This document shows positions 55,727 to 64,000 of a DNA stretch of 64,000 bases, one piece after another. The notes beneath the pieces are model-generated. The model searched no databases. It saw only the letters and a list, made by a program, of their open reading frames with translations, and had not been told where the DNA came from. The DNA is from Rosa chinensis. Lineage: Eukaryota; Streptophyta; Magnoliopsida; Rosales; Rosaceae. How positions within the stretch are numbered: the first letter of the stretch is position 1; every line of letters starts with the position of its first letter. The stretch is taken from assembly GCF_002994745.2 (NCBI RefSeq), contig NC_037094.1, forward strand, positions 18,709,001-18,773,000. Direction: 5' to 3'. Made by a program: the position numbers and the translations under genes.

Positions 55727-57468
55727 TTACTTGTACTTCTCTGCCTCCTTTACCATCTTCTCAACTTCTTCCTGTGATAGCCTGCCTTTGTGGTTATTGG
55801 TGAGTGTAATCTGGCTCCTATTCCGGGTTGATTTTTCCTCGGCAGAGACAACCATAATACCGTCGGCATCAATCTCAAAGCAAAGGGTGATCTGAGATGT
55901 TTCCCTTGGAGCAGGACGGATGCCATTCAGCTTAAATGTACCCAACAATCTGTTATCTTTAGCTACTGCGCTTTCACCCTCGTACACTTTAAATTTCATG
56001 CATACTTGTCCCGTTCCGACATTTGTCACAACTTTTTCTTTCTTAGTAGGGATGGTAGTGTTTCTTGAGACGACAACATTCATCTCTCCATTAAATCGCT
56101 CTGCACCAAGGGAAAATGGTGTGACATCCAACAAGAGCAAGTCCTGAACCTTCTCGATATTTTCTCCACCGTTCAAAATTACAGCTTGAATAGAAGCACC
56201 ATATGCAACTGCTTCATCAGGATTGATACTTTTGCAAAGCTCCTTGCCATCAAATAAGTCTTGCAATAGCTGTTGTACCTTGGGAATTCTTGTAGATCCA
56301 CCAACAAGAACAACATCATGAACAATGCTCTTGTCCATTTTTGCATCTCTCAAACATTGCTTCACAGGCTCCATACATTTGGTAAATAGATCCAAGTTGA
56401 TCTCTTCAAATTTTGCTCTCGTTATAGTCGAGTGAAAGTCAATACCTTCGAATAAAGAATCAATCTCAATGGTGGTTTGCGTAGTGGAAGAAAGAGTTCT
56501 CTTTGCTCTCTCACAAGATGTTCTCAATCTTCTTAGTGCTTTGGGGTTATTACTAATGTCCTTTTCGTGCTTCTTGCGAAACTCTTGTACTAAATAGTTC
56601 ACCATTCTATTATCAAAATCTTCACCCCCAAGATGAGTATCACCAGCTGTAGCTTTCACCTCAAAAATACCTTCTTCAATTTTAAGAAGGGAAACATCAA
56701 AAGTACCACCACCAAGATCAAAAATAAGAACGTTTTTTCCAGCAGTATTAGTGCCTTTTCTATCCAGACCGTAGGCAATGGCTGCAGCTGTTGGCTCGTT
56801 AATAATACGAATAACATTCATTCCTGCAATTACACCGGCATCCTTTGTAGCCTGACGTTGTAAGTCATTAAAGTATGCTGGGACAGTGATAACGACATTC
56901 TTTACCGTTGATCCGATGTAGGCCTCTGCTATTTCACGCATCTTATTGAGAACCATTGCAGATATCTCCTCAGCGGCAAATTGCTTTTTTTCATTCTTAT
57001 AATTGATCATAATCATGGGTTTGTCCCCAATTCCGCGAACCTCAAAAGGCCATAATTTCATGTCATTTTTGACATTTTCATCACTAAATCTTCTTCCAAT
57101 CAAGCGCTTTGCATCTAAAGAAAAACATAAAAAGTTAATATAAGTAACAAGTATGAAGAACAATAATGTACATCAAACGATTCAACATCACACTAATGAA
57201 ACTACCATATTATATTTATGATAGAAAATATGAAGAACTTACCAAAAACTGTGTTGAAGGGGTTCGTTGAAACTTGGTTCTTGGCGGCATCACCAATTAA
57301 ACGCCTAGTGTTTGTAAAAGCAACATATGACGGTGTTATTCTGTTGCCCTGATCATTGGTTATGATTTCAACGCGCCCGTGTTGCCAAACACCAACACAT
57401 GAGTAAGTTGTTCCAAGATCGATTCCAATAGCTGGACCTTCGCCTTTTGCCGCCATAGCCATTGACAT
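55727..57468 (-). CDS. Cytosolic-type HSP70, truncated before the C-terminal lid
   Basis: Two exons, 57468-57243 and 57114-55727, join in an aspartate codon to give 537 residues, against about 650 for cytosolic HSP70. The intron sits at the conserved place between FNTVF and DAKRLIGR. The ATPase domain keeps its signatures: [28 protein letters not shown] and [16 protein letters not shown]. The substrate-binding beta domain is present but unusually diverged ([20 protein letters not shown], where the family reads like LSLGLETAGGVMT). The frame ends [11 protein letters not shown] at a TAA; relics of the lid follow downstream. An ATPase with an open, lidless substrate pocket would be the product if expressed. 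It could equally be a pseudogene in early decay. Confidence 0.85.
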
Positions 57469-58070
57469 TTATTCGAGTACGTTTACAAAGATATACTACA
57501 CTATATATGGAATAATTGATGATTCAGTTTGATTCAGTTTGGGTCTCAATATAGCAAAAGGAATACTTTTTCACCAAACAAAGGAATCTGATTGCCATTA
57601 GGAATCAAAGCAACGTCCTTGAAACAAACAATTATTATTATTAGGGTCATTACTCATTATTATTATTATTATAAAATTTTTGTGTGTGTGTGGACTAAAT
57701 GAAAAAGAGAGGAATTGGTGACAAGTCAATATAAGTCTATTAGGATTAGGTATAGAAAACACAATCAAACTAGGACGATATCACACAGCAAAGGAGTTTG
57801 GCCTATACGATGAGCCGAAGTATTTCTTTGCTTCATGCTTGAGGGTTTACAAGTGTTATCCTCACTAAATGAAATAGATCAGACCTATCTTGCTTAGACC
57901 GCTGCCTTTCTATGCGCAGGCAATCCAACTTTTTATAAATGACATACCGTCCATCAAAAGCCAGAAGTAACACCAAAGAAAGAAGGAAAAAATGATCTCT
58001 TTAGAGAACCAGACCAAAAGAAATGATCTCTATAAAGAAACTTAGAAGAACAAAAGAAGAACCCAGCTAT
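57469..58070. other. HSP70 upstream region
   Basis: A repeated gattcagttt lies near 57520-57540, then ATT/TTA repeats near 57630-57670. I could not identify canonical heat shock elements with confidence. No other gene is seen. Confidence 0.4.
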
Positions 58071-58074
58071 CTTT

Positions 58075-58285
58075 TGCAACCAGGTATTGGATACTTGCAC
58101 AGCAATGATGAACACAAACCTGCCATAATTCACCAAAACATATTTGTGCAAAAGGTTCTCATCGATATCGATCAGAAATTTATAGCCATTGATTTCAGAC
58201 TCAGGCCTTCATAAGCTGCTTGCTGATGACAATGTCTTTTTTTCTTCAAGAATTGCTCTGTACGTGGATCAATTTTAATGCTATT
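58075..58285 (+). pseudogene. Receptor-like kinase domain relic
   Basis: The plus strand reads GIGYLHSNDEHKPAIIHQNI, then VQKVLIDIDQKFIA. After a frame change it reads LHKLLADDNVFFSSRIAL. This is the subdomain VI-VII region of a plant LRR receptor-like kinase subfamily in which the catalytic HRD is replaced by HQN, as is normal for some pseudokinase-like members. Only about 70 residues remain, with at least one indel. Confidence 0.7.
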
Positions 58286-58299
58286 GTCAACGGACTTAA

Positions 58300-59530
58300 G
58301 ATCCCATAACAGTTTATTGTAAGGAAGCAATGGTCAAGTTCCTGATCACCTGTCCCTAAATTAAACTACTGACTTATTGGTAACAGAATTAAACAAAACA
58401 AATTCAGATAACTTTCTTCCTCCAAAAATTTCAATTCTAAAAATGGTCTTTGACAAGGGGTTTAATTAAGAAGTAAGACGTTCAATAAGAATTTAACAAA
58501 GGGTGATCAGAGTATACGTTTGAAGAAGGTCCATTATCAAACCATGCAAACTCTGACCTCCATGGTTTATATATTAGCTCACTGACCCAAGAAATTAGAA
58601 AGAAACGTGGATTCTGCTACTTTTACTTTGAATATCTACTAGTCCTCCATAAACTTAGGAGGTTGCAGACCTGATATAGCCCAAAACAATCTAAGACATT
58701 GATTCATACACTTTGAGTTCACAAACCTCAGAAAGTAAATGCATATATATCTAGAATTTTGATTCAGTTCTAATGCTATCCAAAGATCACTGAATATCAA
58801 ATCCCAACAGGTGCACTATATGAAAACAAAAGTAATGAGAACAATTTAAATTCACACACTCGTTAAATAGAATCCAAATACTTTATACACATTCGGTGAT
58901 TAGTGTAGTGAGATTCGTATATAAACTAAAACGGGAAATGGAACCCCTATTACTGGACTTGTTATTCCAGAGAAGGGTAAAATCAAAGAAACAGCACCAG
59001 CATCCTATTCTCACACAGAAAACTAAAATCAATTTCTATCAGCTTAAAACTAACACCCGAAATCATAGTAGCTAGTAATACATACATACATAGTAATCAA
59101 TTAGCCTAGTGTATATACCCTGTATACCATGGATTCACAGTCAACAAAACCACCATGATCGATATGCACATTCAAAGATGGAAACATTTATATAACTGTA
59201 TATATTACTAATGCATAATCAATTACAATCCCAGACAAAATGGCTAGTCTATATATGCTTTCAAAAGGATCAGAAAACTAAGATGAAATCATCTAGCATA
59301 CAATACACGTCGCTGCAAGCAAAAATAGAACAGTAGGAAGCCAAAATAGTATTTCTTATCAAATTAATCATTCATCCTTAGAGAGTCAAAACAAATGTCA
59401 AAGCCAGGAATTTAATCTATAATGAGTAAAATATAGGCTCAACAAAGATGAATCACAACCTTACCCTTTCATAGACGACTCACTAACTAAACCCTCATCA
59501 ATTCACAATAAAGGAATCACAAAAAGAAGA
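58300..59530. other. AT-rich spacer
   Basis: No coding signature is seen. A short minus-strand piece just right of this stretch (about 59563-59537, MVISVRLNQ ending at a gtaagg donor) could be a first exon, but no continuation was recognised. Confidence 0.4.
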
Positions 59531-59724
59531 CCTTACCTGATTGAGACGAACAGAAATCACCATTTTAGGGCATTGAAAGAGAGACCTGAAAGAAAAGGGG
59601 GAAATTAGGGTATAACGAGCAATAATCCTACAATCAATTTAAACCTTCATAAACGCAATAACAAACTTTGCTTGATTCTGTAGTAGTAGTGATAGCAACT
59701 GAGGCCGGATTGCTAAGAACCAGC

Positions 59725-59726
<2 letters not shown>

Positions 59727-59815
<89 letters not shown>
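59727..59815. repeat. Long GA microsatellite (about 88 bp)
   Basis: An uninterrupted (GA)n run. Confidence 0.97.
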
Positions 59816-59816
<1 letters not shown>

Positions 59817-59918
59817 TTGCCATCTAGCTATAGGAGACGAGATAGGAACGGATTTAGATCGATCGATGTTCAGTTTTTTTTTTTTTTTGCTGTTTGCTGA
59901 TTCGACGCATTTTGAATT

Positions 59919-60080
59919 GTGTCGCAAACCCTCTTTATTTTTTACCTATTTACGACAATGTGTGCAACAGCACACAAATATATTGGCGCCAACTTTGGGC
60001 GCTTAATTCTACCTAAAATTAAAGACTTTTGCGAGGGCCGCGTCTCGTACGTGTCGCAAATAAGGCTTTTTCTTGTAGCG
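59919..60080. mobile_element. Terminal fragment of a CACTA element
   Basis: The right border reads ctttttcttgtagcg, the mirror of the widespread plant CACTA end CACTACAAGAAAAA with one change. Subterminal tgtcgcaaa motifs occur near 59920 and 60051. No transposase is seen, and the other end was not found nearby. Confidence 0.55.
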
Positions 60081-60156
60081 TAGACATGATGGGTGGGGGC
60101 GGTTCTCATTTAATGGTTTAGTCTTTTCCTCTTCAGAGGTCCCTTCCTCCTTACCA

Positions 60157-60950
60157 ATGTTCACTTTTCTACCTCTATCACAACTAAGAGCTACTGCCCC
60201 ACGTTTTATTAGCGTGCAATGGACTCCACCTCTACATTCTGGCTTGATGATTAATATAGATGGTTCCTTCAGAGGCCCCGAGCTTGCGGGGTTCAGTGGG
60301 ATAGCTCGAGGTCATGATGGTTCGTTTGTACTTACCTTTGCCTCTAAGATCAGGGTGTTTAGCGCTTTGGACTCAGAAATTCTAGCTTTCCTTGAGGTTG
60401 TTCATGTAGCAAAGCTGCGAGATTAATTGGAATGACTTATGGATTGAGTCGGACTCCCTGGCAGTAGTGAGGTTCTTCAAAGCTCCAAATCTTATTCCAT
60501 ATATGGAGGCGGCGAACTAGGTAGTCAAAATAGGTTAGCTTTAACGCGTAATATGCGCCTAAAGGTGACCCATATTTTCCGTGAAGGGAATGTCCTTGCT
60601 GATATTTTAGCTAACTATGGTGCTGCGCATAATGGGAGTCATGTGTGGGACGTTCTCCCTCAATTCCTTGCCCCGACATTTGGTCGTGATTTCTCTGGAA
60701 GAGTGGCTTACAGGTTCAGATGAGTTTTGTTTCTCGTCCTTCTTATCTTGGTTGTACAAGGTTCAGCTTGGTTTTACTTATGATTCTTCATGTTGGTTGT
60801 ATTATATTGTTTAGTGTGTAGGAATAGTTTGGTACTTTCTAGAATCTTCTATCGCTTGTTTGAGTTTTGTTTCAGACACGGCTTTGGTTCAGTCCTTCGG
60901 CCTGTATGGTTGTATGTACTCTTCTTTTTCTATCAATAATATTTATGTGA
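60157..60950 (+). pseudogene. LINE RNase H-like domain and 3' end remnant
   Basis: The frame 60157-60426 reads WTPPLHSGLMINIDGSFRGP, then GFSGIARGHDGSFVLTFASK and SALDSEILAFLEVVHVAK, which is the RNase H-like (RVT_3) core with its DGS motif. Continuation in other frames (DLWIESDSLAVVRFF; THIFREGNVLADILANYGAA) shows frameshifts and stops. The 3' end has a caataatatttatgtga-like terminus near 60935. Confidence 0.78.
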
Positions 60951-60976
60951 GTTAGGCTTGGTTTGGGATTGCTGTG

Positions 60977-61055
60977 CTGTGAGGGGAAGCACTTCCGAAC
61001 TTGCTGTGAGAGGAAGCACTTCCGAACTTGCTGTGAGGAGAAGCAGCTGAGGTGT
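60977..61055. repeat. 27-bp tandem repeats (two full, one partial)
   Basis: Units at 60977, 61004 and 61031 read ctgtgag.ggaagcacttcc, then gaacttg; the third diverges after about 15 bases. The flanking gtttgggattgctgtgct resembles the end of a known type of hAT MITE, whose other end was not found. Confidence 0.8.
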
Positions 61056-61415
61056 TTGGTAAACTGTTTTTAAAAGTGTTGTGAGGTCCAAAAGCAATTT
61101 CTAGGTGTTTGGTAAGTTACAAGACAAAAGTGCTTTGGCTGGGTATAATTACCAAAATGGTCATACATGCTAAGATATGCTACTAAAATACAAAATTTTA
61201 TTTTTTGATTGTATAACCATACTAAATAAAAAAAATTCTCATGTATTATTCTTGAAACCTTGGTTGGACTGAATAAAATATTTACTTTAAACCCTTCAAT
61301 ATGCATATTATGTTTTACTATTACAGAAAATCTCATCTAGAATATTTGGATTAATTTTCCGACCATAGTTCAACGGGAACCATTACACAAAATATATTAA
61401 AGTCACTTGAAATTT

Positions 61416-61760
61416 CACTACACCATAAAGTCTCATTGATAGCAGTCAAAAAAACGCCATGGTATCCTACCATAGCGTTTCAGTAAACGCTATGTCAGCC
61501 ACAGCTATAATAAGTCTAGGGTCTATCATAGCGTTTTTTGGAAACGCTATCAAAAGGTTTACATCTATAGCATTTATGAAGTGCTATTGTACAAGTTATC
61601 ATAGCAATTTATAAACACTATTGTTATACAATCAACAGCGTTTAATAAATGCTCTTAATACGTTTGCTGTCAGTTTTAACAAACGCTATTATATACTATC
61701 CAATAGCATTTTGTGGTGCTACTATCTTTATTTTGTAGCATTTAGAAAATATCATACTTT
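61416..61760. mobile_element. Left end of a CACTA (En/Spm) element
   Basis: It begins cactacaccataaagtc. It is followed by many direct and inverted copies of atagcgttt/aaacgctat, the subterminal repeats that CACTA transposases bind. The repeats fade by about 61760. No TNPA/TNPD-like coding sequence and no right end were recognised in the window. Confidence 0.7.
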
Positions 61761-63075
61761 CGTCATGCAATTTGTAAATGCAATAAGTATGAGGTTAGCT
61801 TATAATCTAAAAGAATCAAAATACCAAATGACATTCATAAATCATGAAATTATGCAAGTATTAAATTGTCACGCCAACAATCTTTTTGTACTTTTCCAAT
61901 GTAGATACAAATCCTACTGAGAAACAAGTCAATATTACTAAACTCATCTAGTACTTCTCCAAAACAGTATCCAAACCTTGCAAAATTTCTCCAAACTGCA
62001 AAAGAAAAAAAAACAAAACTTATCTCAAATTCCATACGAATTAAATACTCATATAAGTTGATACCATTAAGCTGACAAATTATATTTAATCAACCACAGG
62101 TACATGATGCAAGTGCTAGCTTTTCAGCCAATGGAATTTCATTGCAATATCTACCCAAACTTTTTACCAAGAGGTTGCTGGGCCATTTTGTATAAATTTC
62201 AATGCTCCTTGCTTATAATCTTTTGTAGCTGTCATCAATTAATCAAATAAGTTTTAAAATGTTTATATAATGAACAAATCACTTAGAACTACCACAGTCC
62301 AAACTAGGCCTTAAGAACTCATAAGATAAATTAGTTGAAACTGTCAAACTATTTATGTGATGTTTCAATTGAAATTCAAAATATGAACCTGTAGCTAGCA
62401 TAATTGCTGGACCACCTTGCCAAGAAAAGAGCTCTTCCTCTCACATAAGATCCACCATCATTTTAACAAACTGCTGCATCTCTTCCTGGATGATAACGAA
62501 GATATCAAGACGACACAAACACCAATATAAACTACAACAGTCTACAGACTGGTCAACTCAAATTTGAGGAGTTAAATAGGAAAAGAGTTATTCTAAATAG
62601 GAAGAGAACATAACAAGGAAGAAGTTAAGACCTAAAGTTCCACTAAGCGCAGACGTAGAGCCCTATGCAAAGATGGAGATAGAGTTCACTAGCTCCCACT
62701 AACTTCACAAACTTGACGATATCATATCTCCCTTCAAAGTTGTATTGAACAAGTTGTTCAGAATGAATATCAATACTTCACCAAGAAAATAAACAAATAA
62801 AATTCAAGACATATCCACAAGGCAATCGCCCCGGACTAGCTGTGGACAAAAACTCATGGCACACCTGTCCTCTCTGGGGCTTATGACCGCTCCAAAATGC
62901 ATAAGTCTGGATCACATCCGCCCCGCCTTCCTTACTCTTTGCAATCAAATAAGACCGCATCTGATATTAATGTTAAAAGTATCATCAGAAAAATTAGAAA
63001 TGCATCCAAGAAACAATCCTGATTACAGAGACCTCTAGCCTAGCAATATTTTCCTCTAGGAAGCTACATTTTCAC

Positions 63076-63140
<65 letters not shown>

Positions 63141-63754
63141 AACCTTATAAGTGGTTCTGATAGCAACTTCCCTTGGGACTTCTCACAACACAACAATAAC
63201 AACCACATCCAGAAGGCTCAAACATAGAAAATTCTTCTCATTCCCTCTAGTTTCACGAAGACTAAACAAAGCATAAACAAGCAAATCCAAATTTCTGATG
63301 AAGTTGTGAGCTTTCTATTCTAAATATCCAATACAAATATTTGGGGTTTGAGTACATATTGGATCATGAAGAAAGAAACACACCAGCTAATAATTCCTCG
63401 AAGTCAAGTTTTTATTCAATAAGAACTAGTAATATGCTAAGCAAGCAAGCATTAAACTATTACCCCAACCAATACTAGCCAGTAGGTACTTCTTTTCTTT
63501 CTTGTTTCAAATCCCATTTGGGGCTTTCTGTATAATATGGAATCACTACAAAGAAAACCCACAAGCTAGTAACTCTTTTAAACCAGGTCTGTATCTAACA
63601 AACACCTCTAACATGCTAAGCAACCAATAAAGCATCAAACTTTTAACCCAAATTCCAAAACGCAATTCAATAATTCAGCAAACCAACAACACCAAGCAAT
63701 CAAAATCCAAATTAAATCAAAACCCAACTAAGAACAAAGTACCAACTAACTTAC
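61761..63754. other. Spacer and probable intron, with a GA repeat
   Basis: A (GA)n run lies at 63079-63139. The right part, up to 63754, is probably intron 1 of the OXS3-like gene. A minus-strand frame at about 62960-62778 ([20 protein letters not shown]) is exon-like but not recognised. I did not find the expected second OXS3 exon. Confidence 0.35.
63079..63139. repeat. GA microsatellite (about 60 bp)
   Basis: An uninterrupted (GA)n run. Confidence 0.95.
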
Positions 63755-63999
63755 TTGACAGGCAAAACCTCCTCAAGCTGGTCCATGGTGTCCAAAGGCC
63801 CTTTAAATGAGCTCTGAACCTCACCCTCCTCACCCTCCGACGACCCATTAGACTCATCACTGTTATTACCAACCGACGAGGACCTCGAGCTACTAGAGTC
63901 CTCCTCCAACTCCAAACGACGATCCTGATCAAACCCTTTTGTGTCGTAGATCAAAATACAAGGCATCCCATTGATGAATCTCCCGGACCGTGGGATCAT
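63755..63999 (-). CDS. OXS3-like protein, first exon (partial at window edge)
   Basis: A minus-strand frame starting MIPRSGRFINGMPCILIYDT runs through an acidic serine-rich region (ELEEDSSSSRSSSVG; SNGSSEGEEGE) to GPLDTMDQLEEVLPVK, ending at a gtaagt donor after two bases of the lysine codon. The serine/acidic stretch followed by GPL..M..LEE.LP.K is the signature that precedes RGIS.FY.GKS in OXIDATIVE STRESS 3-like proteins, nuclear factors tied to stress tolerance. The start lies one base from the window edge, so the true start may be outside. The next exon was not found. Confidence 0.55.
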
Positions 64000-64000
64000 A

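Noticed and set aside
59537..59563. First exon of an unknown minus-strand gene (MVISVRLNQ)
   Set aside because: Nine codons and a donor are too little, and no continuing exon was found.
59668..60006. Open frames made of Arg-Glu or Ser-Leu repeats
   Set aside because: These are translations of the GA microsatellite and not genes.

Overview
The window is 64 kb of plant nuclear DNA, very probably from a eudicot. The evidence is AT-rich intergenic DNA, many short introns with GT/AG borders, and proteins that match land-plant families (AT-hook AHL, plastid CLPR2, plant TFB5, plant DUF7054 and OXS3-like). Plant transposon types are abundant: hAT and Tourist MITEs, a Pack-MULE, PIF/Harbinger, CACTA, LINE remnants and a tRNA-derived SINE. 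I cannot name the species; a rosid is plausible. No prokaryotic, viral or organellar genome features are seen.

Layout. 0.5-5 kb holds retroelement debris, a SINE and a hAT MITE inserted into an older tandem duplication. 6.3-10.2 kb (+) is a complete five-exon AHL gene. 11.3-12 kb is a LINE remnant. 13.06-13.63 kb (+) is a small membrane protein with an acidic tail, followed by a Tourist MITE. 14.6-25.5 kb (-) is the conserved gene block: CLPR2 (9 exons), TFB5 (2 coding exons), a cornichon-family cargo receptor (4 exons) and a DUF7054 protein (2 exons). From memory, CLPR2, TFB5 and cornichon are also neighbours on Arabidopsis chromosome 1 (At1g12410, At1g12400, At1g12390), so this looks like retained microsynteny. 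25.8-54 kb is an accessory region built by segmental duplication and nested transposons. It holds two displaced copies of the cornichon first exon and intron, a long inverted repeat, a 2-kb direct duplication with later insertions, a Pack-MULE carrying an eIF1A fragment, remnants of NUB1-like and OS9-like genes, and a PIF/Harbinger element whose empty site is preserved in a second copy. 55.5-57.5 kb (-) is an HSP70 whose C-terminal lid is cut off by a stop codon. 58-63 kb holds a receptor-kinase relic, LINE and CACTA fragments and long GA repeats. An OXS3-like first exon (-) runs to the right edge.

The intact genes are housekeeping or regulatory: chromatin/AT-rich DNA binding (AHL), the plastid Clp core (CLPR2), TFIIH and nucleotide excision repair (TFB5), ER cargo export (cornichon). 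They form no pathway together; the CLPR2-TFB5-cornichon cluster is a matter of synteny. I found no convincing new multi-gene system. The most interesting material is the structural history: insertion sites that can be dated against paralogous empty sites, captured gene fragments and a hairpin-forming inverted duplication. Exon borders were read by eye from reading frame and GT/AG sites and have no transcript support.
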